Shown here: positions 36,244-63,748 of the stretch, piece by piece
Layout: the number at the start of each line of letters is the position of its first letter
How positions within the stretch are numbered: the stretch's first letter is position 1
NCBI GenBank assembly: GCA_030533445.1
Contig: CM060073.1
Location: forward strand, 42,358,428-42,422,427
Source: Cyprinodon diabolis
Lineage: Eukaryota > Chordata > Actinopteri > Cyprinodontiformes > Cyprinodontidae
Direction: 5' to 3'
Length of the DNA stretch: 64,000 nucleotides
Program-made: the position numbers and the translations under genes
The notes under the pieces: model-generated
Databases searched by the model: none
Told to the model about the DNA's origin: nothing
Seen by the model: the letters and a program-made list of their open reading frames with translations, nothing else

Positions 36244-36682
36244 GTGCATTGCAAACATACATTACAGCAGAGAGCTGCTAAATTATAAACAGATTACCTT
36301 CAAGACACACACACAAGATTCTCAATTTTTTATTTTTCATTTTTTGGGGGGGATATTTTTCCCTTAGACAAACATCCTCTGAAAAAAAAAAAAAAAAAAA
36401 AACAGAAACATTGCAATCGATGTAAAAAAAAACAAAAAAAAAACAACAACTCCTTGATGGTCAAGGTTGAATCTGCAAATCAACTTCTTAGAGGTCTTAA
36501 ATCAAGGTAGAGGGTGTGATGGAGGAAGGGGTTAACTAAAGGTTTTTTATAGTCCCCATCACCCCCCACACACAGCAGGTATGATTTAGTACAAAACAGG
36601 CCCCAAAAACAATCTACTCAAATTAAAAGTGTCTTAATCGTGTTCCTTTTTCCTCTTTTTCTCACAAATTGTCTCATTAAAG

Positions 36683-37552
36683 TTAATTTCCAGTTTTACA
36701 TCTTGCCTGGACAGGCTTCCTGCGCTGATGCAACAGGGGCTGAGCTGGAGGGAGTGGACTGCGGCCCTGGTGGGACTTCTCTGACAAGCAGAGCAATTGA
36801 TCTTTCACCTGTAAACTTTGACCCTTTGAGGAGCTTTTGACTTTGGATTGTGGGCCACTGATGACTGGAGCAGAGGGGAGGATGGTTGTGGTCAGTTTCC
36901 GAGTCAGAACCTTTCCTTTCCTGGATGCCAGAGATGGAGCTGCAGAAGCCCTCCGTTTTATTACAGCATCAGCACTCTCTTGTAGGGGTTTGGAGTGTGT
37001 CTTCCGGAGACTGGGAGGAAGCCTGCTTGTTAGCTTTAATTCAAGGTCTTTCAGAGTCTGATCCATGTAGGCCTGCATTTCCTGACGCACTGCAGACAAC
37101 TGGATTTCAAACTCATCCCTTAAGACCTTCTTACTGGCCTCCAGCTTTTCCTCAAGTACTTTACTCATCTTCTCCAAGCTTGGATCTATTTCCTCCTTGC
37201 AGCCATCTTTTATTTTTTTAGCTTCTTTTTCACCCTCTGCTTCAGCACTGTTGCTATCAGATTGGCTGCTCTCCTGCTCACTCCCTGTCTCTATCTCTTT
37301 GATTTTTGACACCAGCTCCAGTATGCTGCTCTTTGGGGCTTTTAACTCCCCCTGTGATCTGATCTGGTTACGCACCTGCTCGAAAACAGACATCATCTTC
37401 CCTTGTGCCTCTTTTTCCATAGCGCTGTTCTTTCCTGCACTTTTCTCTTGGAGACTGTCAGAGCAGATCTGCTCTTCTTCTGCAGCAGCGCCGTCCTCTT
37501 GTTCACCCTTTACAAGCATTTCTGGATCCGTCTCTGATACTGCGTCGCTCAT
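36683..37552 (-). CDS. Unrecognised 289-residue coiled-coil protein
   Basis: An uninterrupted frame with vertebrate-like codon use, in contrast to the surrounding AT-rich DNA. I do not recognise the family. Residues ~1-50 are acidic (Glu/Ser-rich). About 50-100 includes 'MMSVFEQVRNQIRSQ' and 'SSILELVSKIKEIETG', both amphipathic helices. About 120-180 is a strong coiled coil ('LEKMSKVLEEKLEASKKVLR' onward to 'MDQTLKDLELKL'). From ~180 to the end it is basic and Ser/Pro/Lys-rich and looks disordered. No signal peptide or membrane segment. The ATG at 37,552 has A at -3. Upstream, on the minus strand, a pyrimidine tract ending in 'ctcatctcatctcag' (~37,577-37,591) looks like a 3' splice site, so a non-coding 5' exon is likely. 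A cytoplasmic or chromosome-associated scaffold is possible but not shown. It might instead be one exon of a larger gene. Confidence 0.7.
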   Translation of the reverse strand: MSDAVSETDPEMLVKGEQEDGAAAEEEQICSDSLQEKSAGKNSAMEKEAQGKMMSVFEQVRNQIRSQGELKAPKSSILELVSKIKEIETGSEQESSQSDSNSAEAEGEKEAKKIKDGCKEEIDPSLEKMSKVLEEKLEASKKVLRDEFEIQLSAVRQEMQAYMDQTLKDLELKLTSRLPPSLRKTHSKPLQESADAVIKRRASAAPSLASRKGKVLTRKLTTTILPSAPVISGPQSKVKSSSKGQSLQVKDQLLCLSEKSHQGRSPLPPAQPLLHQRRKPVQARCKTGN

Positions 37553-37599
37553 TTTCACTTTTAGTCAGCTTTCAGGGAGCTACTGAGATGAGATGAGAA

Positions 37600-38624
37600 A
37601 TGTAAGCATTGAAAGAACATAATAGACACTGGTTCTTGTCCTCAGAGAGTCTTAATGCTTGTGGGATTGAGTCCCACTGTGAAATAAGACAGAGTTCAGT
37701 CCAACATCACATCTAGAAAACAGTAGCAGAGTTTATGTGGGATCAACCTTTTTGTTTTTTGATGCAGCTCTTTTTTTTACATTTGTCGAATGTTTGTATT
37801 AAATTATTCTCTGAATAAAAGGGCATAAGGTGTATAATTATTTTACCTAGAACATCGTGTTCTTCTGTCTGAATGTGTATAACTGTAACTGATGACAACA
37901 CTGAGGTGCCTGGCAACAGCATCAATAACAAAGCCCTTCAGGGATGCTAAGAGCGGCTGCTCTTGAAGGGAAAACCTCATTTCTTGGTAATAAGTTGTTG
38001 GTGGTACACAGCAGAGACAGATCTGCTGTTTGTTGCACTAATCTTTGATCAACCCATTTTTTTTTTTGAACACTGGGAAAAAGTAAATAAAATCCATATA
38101 ATAAAATGCATGTGAAATGTCAAGCGCATGCTGGAAATTGCTTGAATAATATCTAAATCTGACTGAGGCATGATACTTTGCATGTTCAATATCAACACGC
38201 TCTCCCAAGCTCAGATCGTAATAAGAAAACATTGGTTATGTAACTATGCAGCTATACATTCACAAACAAGTGACTATGAACCCATTCAAGTGCTGGGTAA
38301 ATGCATGGAAGAAAACATTGCATGAATGTGGCAACATTTTTGGAGGTGAATTAAAACAAAACTAAAGCAATGATTATTTTCTACGAAAGGAACAGCGTTC
38401 AATAGTTAGCAGGCGGTTTTAGTTAATACAGCTAAAATCCACCTATCAGGCTCCAACACTGTGTGTAGCGATGGACTCAGATGTGAACCTTTAAGGGCTT
38501 ATAGCCGTAACAAAGTCAGCTTTTTATCACCTAAAAATCGTCATCAGGATTAACGGACTAATGTCTCAACTAGATCTTGGAAAACGTAATGAATGCGGTC
38601 ATCTTCAGTAGAATTTAATACTGA
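37600..38624. other. Upstream of the coiled-coil gene, nothing recognised
   Basis: No exon or repeat recognised. It should contain the promoter and any 5' non-coding exon of the gene at 36,683-37,552, but no clear core-promoter motif was found. Confidence 0.35.
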
Positions 38625-38629
38625 AGTAA

Positions 38630-39000
38630 TGTTTTCACAGGTCTGCATAAAAAGTGGATCATGCAGCTGCAGCTGATTCAGAATGCTGCTGCCTGCGTCC
38701 TCACCGATATGAAGAAAGTGGAGGACATCACCCCACTACTGAAATTGTTATACTGGTTCTTTTTCTCTTAGAGAATAGACTTTAAAATACTTATTTTAGT
38801 CTATGAAGCAGTGAATCATTTATTTCCAAAATACATAAAGATTTGCTGTCAGTGGATAAAATTTTCAGACCTCTCAGGTCCTCAGGCTCAAATCTACTTT
38901 GTAGACATAGAAACAGATCCTGGAGAAGCAGCTTTCATTTCTTATGCACCAAAATTCTGGAATAACCTCCCAGAAAACAGAACTTTTTTTTTTTTAAAGT
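38630..39000 (+). pseudogene. LINE reverse-transcriptase C-terminal fragment
   Basis: Plus-strand translations read ...MQLQLIQNAAACVLTDMKK... and later ...IDFKILILVYEAVNHLFPKY..., with '...APKFWNNLPE' at the end. These are the conserved 'LIQNAAARVLT / DFKILLLVYKALNG / LWNSLP' motifs that close the ORF2 of L2/Rex-type LINEs. Stops and frameshifts show that it is dead. Confidence 0.75.
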
Positions 39001-39229
39001 GGCATTTTACTGAGAATCTAAACATCGTTATTTAAGTTTAAGCCCAAATTCTATTTCATTTTTAAAATCATTTTATCTTTTGTTTTAATCAGTCATGTCA
39101 TATTTATTTATAATCATCTTATTTTAATGATTAACTTTCAAGATATAGATTAAAATTTAAGATTTTGTTAATGTGGTTAATGGTAATTTAGTGCTTATGA
39201 CTGAAAAACGGTATGTAGAATCAAAAATC

Positions 39230-40095
39230 AGTGGTGGATGAAGTACTCAGCAGTAGTACTTGAGTAAAAGTATTGATACTCATAGTCAAATCTTACTCAA
39301 GTACTAGTTAAAGTGACTGGTTTTAACATCTACTCGAGTTAAAGTATTGAAGTACTCGCTTTTGAAAATGCTTTAGTGTTTAAAAGTACATTCAATTAAA
39401 AGTATTTAATTATTCAAAAATACAAATTTTATTTTGCAATATCAGTATACCTTTCTCTGCAATTTTCAGTGTAATTTTAAAGAACCTTGTAACTTTCAGA
39501 AACAATCTGATGTATTGTTGCGTATAATTGCTCTGCTTCCAAAAATAGACCATATGTAAAGAACTTGTAAATGCCTCAAAAAATAAGAACAGCAATTTTG
39601 ATTATTTCTTATTTAAAGACAAACTAAAAAGAAAACAGGAGTGAATTGATTCTCCATACACTTTCACAATGGAATAGAGGTTTAAGTTTGAATCTAATAA
39701 GAAAATATAACCCTGCTTTAAAAACTCATCCTATTGCACAACTTGGCCTCAAGGCAACAACTAACACCTCAATAAAATGTATAAACTGAAAATATCTACC
39801 CTGACTTTCTCATGTGTGGAGCGTCATGCAAATCTCTAAAACAGTGGCGTCCAAATAAGTACTGCTATCTGCCATGTTGAAATTGCAATTAAAAAAAAGG
39901 AAAAACAGCAACAGATGATTACACAGCTAAGCTGAGCCAAAAGGAGATAGTAACTAGAAAGTAGAGTAGAAAGTACAATAGTTTACTTTGAAATGTAGTG
40001 GAGTGAAAGTTAGTGAAAGTACCCCTCCAAAAGAATTGCTCATGTAAAGATACTCAAAAAAAAGTATTTTAGTACAGTAATAAGTAAAATCCTAT
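39230..40095. repeat. Dispersed 'gtacttgagtaaaagtattg' repeat
   Basis: The left end (39,234-39,365) is dense in 'agtactcag/actcaagtac' motifs. The right end (39,955-40,085) has 'agtagagtagaaagtac', 'gtgaaagtacccctcc' and 'gtattttagtacagtaataag'. It belongs to the same repeat type as 5.6-6.5 kb. The interior is AT-rich and non-coding. Confidence 0.5.
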
Positions 40096-40099
40096 GCAG

Positions 40100-41470
40100 T
40101 GTCATCACTGGAGGCTCCTTCCTCTTCACTGATGAAGGCAAACTGGCGGGTGACTGCGGCTCAGTGCAATAGAGACGCTGGTATGTTTCCAACATTCCCA
40201 TCACATGTTGATGCATCTGTATATCTGAATTTAAAGGATAACTTGTTTTAACATCTAACACTTAATGTCCATACGATAGTGTTCCAAATTCGTCAGTTTT
40301 CTCTTTAGTTGTTCTATAGTGAAATGAAAGTTGTTTCATTTTCTATTGTGCATCTTTTATTCTTTCCTATGTGAATGATTCACATTAGAAATCAGTGCTA
40401 CGTCTTTGTGAAGTAGTGCTACATGGAAAAAAGATCACAAATGTTCTATGTGTGGATTCTTCACAAACAGGACAGGGAAAATTAGGTATATATTTATAAG
40501 AAGATCATTGAGCATCTATATTTTATGTAAAAGCTGAATGTCTTGCAGTATGTTGCAGGGTCATATTCTGATCATAAAGAGAACAATTTCATTTAGCAGA
40601 AAAATGAAAAGCTGTTTTCCTAAAAACATGACATGCCTTGCATTCGTGTCCACAATTTTGTTTCACTTTAAACACCTGCTAACTGATAACTTGTTGAAAA
40701 CTGAAATGAAACAGGATTGCATTAAACACATTTATTTATCAGCTTGTCCTACAGACTGAATGAAAACCATTAGGTCTTTGTTTTTCTTCCAGGGTTTTGT
40801 AGACGTTTTTGAATTATTTAAAATTTGTCAGAGAGTAAATGCTTTAGTATTAAAACCCTGTAGTTTGATTTGATTATACACTAAATTGTCAGTTTTATTC
40901 AGATTAACTTCAGTCCAATGTAAACAGCTTATTTGGTGCTAATACTCTGAATACTTTGGAGATGTGTTTAATGATACAAGTATAGCTTTTCCAGGCACTA
41001 GACTTCATAGAAATTGGGGGGGAGAAATTTGGGTTCTCTCTCAGTCTCACCCCAGAGAGCCAATGAGAGTCCAGGATGCGAGAGCCTCCTCTTGCCACTA
41101 AACACTAACATATGGGCCTCAGATTGTTATAGAAACATCACGCTGTAACTCTAAACCTGTGAACAATGAAAGATTCTGTATAACTGCAGGCAAAATTAAG
41201 TTATGATTCATTAATGTGTGATCTGTTGTTTTTGGATGCATTTGGATGCAAAACAGAGATAATTTATGAAGGGTTAAAAAAAAAACAACAACATTATCCT
41301 TTGACTGATATAAGGCTTGATGTAACACAAACATTATGTATCAAAACAACAATTTCTCTTGCAGGGAACTGAGAGATGCTGAAGTTTCATCAGACCTATG
41401 ATAGGCTGACATGTTTGCAAAGTGATTATTGTATAACAGCAAACGTAGTTCTCTCTCCTCCACCAATACC
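40100..41470. other. Intergenic region upstream of hpd
   Basis: Nothing recognised besides the hpd proximal promoter at its right end. AT-rich. Open frames show no domains. Confidence 0.35.
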
Positions 41471-41478
41471 AGCTCCTC

Positions 41479-41545
41479 ATTGGTGGGAGTGGGTTCAAAA
41501 ACCTTCTGCTCCGCTTTTAAATTCAGGCATTTGCTGAAAATTTCC
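41479..41545 (+). promoter_or_regulatory. Probable hpd core promoter
   Basis: An inverted CCAAT box (ATTGG, 41,479-41,483) lies ~30 bp before a TATA-like 'cttttaaatt' (41,514-41,523). The start codon follows at 41,579, so the 5' UTR would be short (~30-40 nt). Motifs are seen directly. Function is inferred. Confidence 0.45.
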
Positions 41546-41578
41546 TTCTGGCAGCCGGGTCAGGTCAACGCAGGCAAG

Positions 41579-45574
<3,996 letters not shown>

Positions 45575-45753
45575 AGCAAAACCTTTTTTTTTTCTTCCTC
45601 TTTATGACTTTTAAAACTCAAGATTTATTCATTGTTAAGGTTAAAAACTGCTCAGGTTCTCATTGATTTACTGCATCCAACTTTAATGATAAAATGCACA
45701 TAGCACCATGTAAGTATTTCTCAGCTTCTTTATTTCTTTTTTCCTTTACATTT

Positions 45754-45759
45754 AATAAA
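45754..45759 (+). terminator. Probable hpd polyadenylation signal
   Basis: AATAAA 180 bp past the stop codon. A second AATAAA follows near 45,837. A minus-strand AATAAA at 45,729-45,734 could serve the convergent setd1b transcript. Confidence 0.5.
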
Positions 45760-46312
45760 AACATTTAAATGCTATAATCCATTTTGATGTTGAGAAAATC
45801 CTACTTGGCAAATCTCCCAAAGCATTCATTAAAAAATAAAGAGTGAAGGATTCTAAAGTGGATTCCTACTCTACTAAATATGTACAGTACAGGCTTGACT
45901 CAAGCCAAACACCATTAAAGCTCTCGTAAATGAAAACATTCAACTATCATTTCAACTCTGAGCTTAGCAGACATTTAAATGTTCTGAGTCTAGAAATGTA
46001 TATCTTTGTACATCCTCTTGAAATAAATACTTTCCATGTGCTCTCTGGTTCTTGTTTACTTTTTTTCAGCAGTTTCATGATGTATTTTGAAAGATTTTAT
46101 ACATGGTTTGTTTTAGATAAGCTTCTCCGAGCCGCACAGACAAATTAATGTCCGAACAGTTTTTCTTTGTTTTTCCATTGTCTAAAGAGGTTTTAAGTCA
46201 TATTTCACTGTACGAACTCAAACTGTCTGCAGCTTTTATAGCAATATTGAGTTGTAAACATGATCCAGATAGGGAGCATTAAAGGTCACAGAGGATTTCA
46301 GCTAATAAGAGA

Positions 46313-58402
<12,090 letters not shown>

Positions 58403-58435
58403 TACATTAAACAAAACCTGTAAAAACGTCCAAAT
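58403..58435 (-). promoter_or_regulatory. Probable 5' UTR splice acceptor of setd1b
   Basis: On the minus strand 'ttggacgtttttacag' precedes 'gttttgtttaatgtaATG', only 15 bp before the start codon, so the leader is likely spliced. The first exon would lie to the right (58.5-59 kb). A candidate is the CpG-bearing patch 58,702-58,800, whose minus-strand edge reads CGACGACCT|gtaaaa. Confidence 0.45.
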
Positions 58436-58701
58436 CAATCCCATATGGTGTCATTTTGTACCACGGTCAATGGAAGCTAGCAGAAATGAGTCCTCTAGCT
58501 GAGGTTAACACACCCCAACAGGTGATGGAGAGCATCACCTGTGTCCTTATCCGAAACATAAAGATAACTACCTAAATACCCGAACCAGTGTCTAATCGAA
58601 CACTTCTTGTCTCGCTTACTTTCACTCTCCCTTTTGATCGGTCAACATTGTTGCAAAGCTGTTGAGTTTCCTGCGTGTTTTCTTTTATTTATTTTTTTAC
58701 A

Positions 58702-58799
58702 GGTCGTCGCTCTGGTAGAATCGTGGATTCATCCGCCAGGAGGCGAATCTAATGTAGATCCTCAGGCTGGGCGGAAGAACACCATGAAGTACCTGTAAA
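58702..58799 (+). other. Exon-like segment of uncertain strand upstream of setd1b
   Basis: Plus strand: a T-rich tract ending 'tttttttacag' is followed by an open frame ending '...[16 protein letters not shown]' and TAA, which looks like a terminal coding exon. No matching upstream exons were found. Minus strand: the same stretch could be the non-coding first exon of setd1b. Part of it is duplicated at 57,472. I cannot choose between these readings. Confidence 0.35.
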
Positions 58800-58811
58800 T
58801 ACAACTGGAGA

Positions 58812-58869
<58 letters not shown>

Positions 58870-58984
58870 TTCAACAAATAACAAATAAATTCAAGTTGAA
58901 TCTCATTAAATTAAAACAGTAATCCTGTAATATATACAGTCATCACAATATAGCAAAATGAGAAATAATTAGTAATCTTATTTT
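58750..58984 (+). repeat. Segment B + partial A, upstream of setd1b
   Basis: The contiguous order B then the start of A is as at 57,472-57,780, with (AT)n ~34 bp and (GA)n ~20 bp. Because B here continues from CpG-bearing sequence that is absent at the intron copy, this is the likelier source of the duplication. Confidence 0.85.
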
Positions 58985-59213
58985 CATAAAGAAAGGTTTA
59001 TATATACCATTTAGATCTCTTCCTTATGAGCCTGTCTGTCTGTGTGACAACCTGTACATATTCGGCCGCTAGTTTAACACTCTGACTATCTTCACCCAGA
59101 ATCTTTTGTATCTGTAACTCTGAGAGGATGGTAATAAATGGAGGGATTGCATTAGTAAATTTGGGGAAAAAACACATTTCTTATATTCATGTCATTTGGA
59201 CAGGAAATAAGGA

Positions 59214-60190
59214 AATTCAATTCAATGAATTATAGTTATATAGCGCCATTTCACAACACATGTCATCTCAAGGCAGTTCACCAGATCATACAGTCAAATT
59301 GATTCAAAGTTTTCTATTTAAGGAAAACCAGTTGATTGCATTGACTCATTGACTCGAAGGCAGTTGCTCACACTAAGCATGCTTGTAGCGACAGTGGAGA
59401 GGAAAAACTCCCTTTTAACAGGAAGAAACCTTCAGCAGAACCAGGCTCAGGGTGAGCGGCCATCTAACTAAAAGATCTGCCTCCTATTCTACTTTTAGAA
59501 ATTCTAGGAACCACTAGTAAACATGAAGATTGAGAGCGAAGTGCTCTGTTAGGAACATGAGGAACAATCAGATCTCTGATATCAGATGGAGCTTGGCCAT
59601 TTAAGGCCTTATATGTGAGAAGGAGGATTTAAAATTCTATTCTTGATTTAGCAGGAAGCCAATGAAGAGCAGGTAGGATAGGAGAGATATGATCTCTCTT
59701 TTTAAATTTCATCAGAACTCTGGCTGCAGCATTTTGGATCAGCTTAAGGCTTTTAACTACAGTTTGTGGACTTCCTGATATTAAAGAATTACAATGCTCA
59801 AGCCTTGAGATAACAAATGCATAGACTAGTTTCTCCGCATCACCCCTGGACAGGATATTTCTAATTTTTGCAATATTCTGCAGATGAGAAATAAAGGGAA
59901 AGAAGGTAATTCTAGAAACCTCTTTGACATGGGATTTAAATGACAGGTCCTGATCAAAAATAACACCAAGATGTTATCTTTATTATCTGAAATCAGTTTA
60001 ATCCCATTCAAATGAGGTGACCGAGTAATCAGCTTCTTTTGCAAAGACTCTGGTCCAAAGACTATAACTTCTGTTTTGCCTGCATTCAGGAGCAGAAAGT
60101 TAAGCGTAATCTAGGTTTTTATGTCTTCAAGACATGCCTGTAATTTGTAGACAGATATAGCTGAGTATCATCATCATAACAGTGGAAAAG
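59214..60190 (-). pseudogene. LINE ORF2 3' portion (reverse transcriptase C-terminus and 3' region)
   Basis: Read on the minus strand from ~60,190 the sequence encodes eroded pieces of the RT C-terminal region (motifs equivalent to 'HVKEVSRITFFPFISHLQ', 'SRLEHCNSLISGSP', 'LIQNAAARVLMKFKKRDH', 'ALHWLPAKSRIEF'), followed by a 3' region ending near 59,220 that resembles the fragment at 1-125. Several frameshifts. Rex1/L2-like in motif style. Confidence 0.7.
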
Positions 60191-62417
60191 GTTTCATTTT
60201 CTACCTGCCCTTTGTGACAGAACCTACAGATTCTTTCTGATCATTTTAACCATTGATTTCTAAATTGACCAACTTTAATGGTCAATTGATGATCAGATAG
60301 TCTATATTTGGTGAGTATCTGCATTTTAAAAGGACATTTAAAAACTGTTACTAATCTGCCAATTAAAGTTATATTTAGTTTATTTAGTGATTTGGTTTCC
60401 AGTTTCCACTGATGATAATCATTGTCATTATTTTGGTTGTTTTCTTATTGGGATTTGGATATAATCTTTATATTATTTTGAAAGACAGATCCTACTTGCT
60501 GAATTGCGGTAAATCTTTTATTTGGATCAGGAGTGGAAATTGCCCCAGTTCTGCAATAGGTGTTGGGACAGTTTCTGTGAACTCTGGACATATTCTTACA
60601 GAACTCCAGGTAAACCTTTTCAACTGGGTTTGAGTTCCATTAATTAAGCAAAATCTTGCTTCTTTTGTAATTAAGATTTCTAGACTGACTAATGAGTCTT
60701 TTTTTTAACCTAAACCAGTTTGCTGCGTGAAATTTATAACACTCTTTGTTGTGTTAAATGAACCCAAAGCTGGACCAGTCCAAATCTGACCCAGGAATAG
60801 GTTCATCATAAATTGGATGGTTTTATTAACCCATGGGTGGCTACTCCTCTACATTTTATGACTATGTTTCTTTCAATGTTCCAGCACAATCTCATTTACT
60901 TTGTAATCATTTGAAGAAATAACTTGTGTGCCAACAGCATGGGTGTAGTGAGCTTTTCATAACTACTGCTGCAAACAAGAAAGGCATCAGGATCAAGCGA
61001 CTCTGTCCACTAAACCAAAATAAATGCATTTCTGGCAAACAAAAATAAACCTTTAACAAACAGTTAAATCAAGAATTTCTGCTTTCATCAGCAGTGACTT
61101 AGAGAGTTTTTGTAATGCATGCTCATGGCGGAGCAAAAACTTACTTTAACCACCATGTCCACACATTTCCTGTGTGGTTTATCATATCTTGACCCAATTT
61201 TAGCACAAGCTACTCTCTGCAGTGTTTCATTTTGCTGAAATGCATTTGAGAATGTCATGCAATTTTAAAACAGATTGTAAGCAGACATTTCTGTTTCAAA
61301 GGATGCTAGAAAAACACAGAATCAAAACTGGAAATGTTTGATTTAATGGACATACCTTTAAGCTGTGCTTAAAGTATACAGTTGATTCCTTAAATGAGGA
61401 CAAGAAAGAACCACAAAAAAACTGATTCTAAACTTTGCTTCTCTTTTTTCTAAAGAGTGTTACGGAAAAATGCATTATGATTTTATCATGACTTATGTGT
61501 TGTTTTTATGTTCAGAAATAACCTTAAAAATAGACACATGGTGAGTCACAGTTCTTTTCCTGCCAGTTGATGTTGACTAAAAAGATTTTTCTTTTAAATT
61601 AGATCTGATCAAGAACATTTAAATGCTCACAATTATAAGCAGGACAGATTTGGGGGAAACTGTAAGCAAACATCCAAACTGATACTATAACAATGCAATA
61701 ACAGCACAATCTTGATATCAACAGAAAAAGTGTAACAAGATATATCAACAGTGGTGTCACCTTTAAAATTCAAAGTGCAACAATATACTTTGTAATGACA
61801 GTATCTCATGCAGCTTTGTTACAGCGTGACAGCAGGACAAAAGAGCAAGAGCTACATTCTGGAAACAACAACTACCTGCAACATTTAAAAAAAGGGAAAA
61901 CAAAGGTGTAACCATGCTCAAGCTTGTAAACTACCCCACACTATGTACAAAACAGACAAACTGGCAAACAACACTTTCAATACTTTTATGCCATGAAAAA
62001 GTTGTTCAAAACTAAGTCCTTGGTTTTACAGTAGATTTGGTTAAAGAGAAGAAAAAAGCAACAACATCATGAAACTGAGAAATTGAAGGTTAACTGCTTT
62101 ATACCTCAATTTTGATTTATTTTTTTAAATCATGTGAAACTGTGAAAAATGTACAAGTAGGGTTGTGCTCTGTTTATGAAGATAAAATTTTTTCATCAAT
62201 GCACCTCTTGCGCTCCCATAGCTCAGGTGGGAATTAGTTCATCCATTTTTGTTTTTAAATTAGTTCAGATAACTGATGAACTAGCTCACTGTTATTATTT
62301 TTGGGGAAGATTGAAATAGATTCTAGCTTTGGAAATAAGGTTTGGCATTTTTTATTAACTTAAGGGGGGAAAAAAAGATTAATTTGATTTTGTAAGAAAA
62401 AAAAGGAGACTATATTT
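60191..62417. other. Intergenic, no gene seen
   Basis: AT-rich, with no recognised exon or transposon end. It may include distal 3' UTR of the gene at the right edge, whose 3' end is not defined. Confidence 0.35.
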
Positions 62418-62421
62418 TTAA

Positions 62422-63123
62422 AGGGGTCATAGAATGATTCTATAGGGTATTTGGTGCTGGTCCTTAAGGTCTCTGAATAGGGTGTGTAACATTTGGTTGG
62501 GCTGAAAATGGCATATTTGCTGTTCTATGAGCCCTAATGCAAGCCTGGTTAAAAGCCCTAGAATGAAACAACAGGTTTTCTTACTGTTATGGTATGCTCA
62601 TGAATATTTAGATGAGCTGTGTGCTGATTGGTTGGTTTACAATGAGCGAAGCTGCTGAGCAAAGACGCACCATAGCAACAAGCACTCAGTCTGAAACATC
62701 GAGATTGTTGATATGGTAGGGTGACCAGACGTCCTCCTTTTCCTGGAAATGTCCTCCTACTTTTCATACCTGATGTCTGGGGGGAATTTCAAAATCGTCT
62801 GGGACTTTGGGACGGGGGGCACGGAGCGACCAAACCCGACCCGGTGATGGTAGCCTGGACACAGGCAGCCTTGTGGGCTGATCTGTATGTCAATTTGTGG
62901 GCGTGACAAAAGTACAGGCCAGAACCAAATACGGCAACATCCCAGAGTTTACGTCAACTCGGGGCTTCATTTGGATTCACCTGTTTTATTGTGGAAGTTT
63001 AGAATTGTGAGATTTGCAGAGAAAGGAGGTGTCGATGGGGTTTGAGCTTCGTCCATTTCACCCACTGAACTATCGTTATTCATCTATGACAATGTAAATT
63101 CGATTTTACGTTCTATGACCCCT
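62422..63123. mobile_element. TTAA-flanked non-autonomous DNA transposon (702 bp)
   Basis: Inverted ends AGGGGTCATAGAATG (left) and CGTTCTATGACCCCT (right), with TTAA on both sides (62,418-62,421 and 63,124-63,127). The interior is moderately GC-rich and non-coding. It contains 'agggtgaccagacgtcctcc' (~62,717), a motif I know from dispersed fish repeats. TTAA target sites occur in piggyBac and Kolobok superfamilies. I cannot decide between them. Confidence 0.8.
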
Positions 63124-63127
63124 TTAA

Positions 63128-63748
63128 GCCATATCATCCAGCCCAAGCTACAACTGAATGCTAGAATATTGGCATACAGTATGCTGCTGCTATCTAAGAA
63201 GTAAATAGCACTGGGTGCTTTAACAGAGGTATAAAAAATGTACTGGAGGCCTAGTACAGCCTGAGGTACTGAATGTGTGTAGATACTGATATGCCTTATC
63301 CCTGTCTTCATCTAAGAACATCTGGCATTTTTGAATCTATTCAAAAGAGCACATGTTCACATTAAAATCCGACATTGAGCTTTCCCTCATCAACTATTAG
63401 ACACTCACAGTAGAAGATACAGTCACTTATAAATAAACAAAATGGCTGCTAGAATAATAATAATAAAACAGAGGTCTTTATATTAAAGCAATAAAGTGGA
63501 TTATTCACCCGAATACAGCAGTGCTTTTGAGGTCTGAACTCAAAGGTCAAGGATGTTGCCGACTGATATCAATTCCCTGCCATATAAAAGTAAAGCAAGT
63601 TTCGTAAACATGCAAATAAATAGCGAAAGCCGGAGCCGTGACATGCAGCGTTCCTCGGTTGGTGCTCCTACATTCAAACACTTCTGACACATTCTACCAA
63701 CACAGAAATGAAGCCTTTAAAAGGGAACTCTAGATGAGTGGGTAACAG
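63128..63748 (-). other. Probable 3' UTR of the membrane-protein gene
   Basis: Sequence directly downstream (minus strand) of the stop at 63,749. No clear canonical poly(A) signal could be singled out. AT-rich, no other feature seen. Confidence 0.35.
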
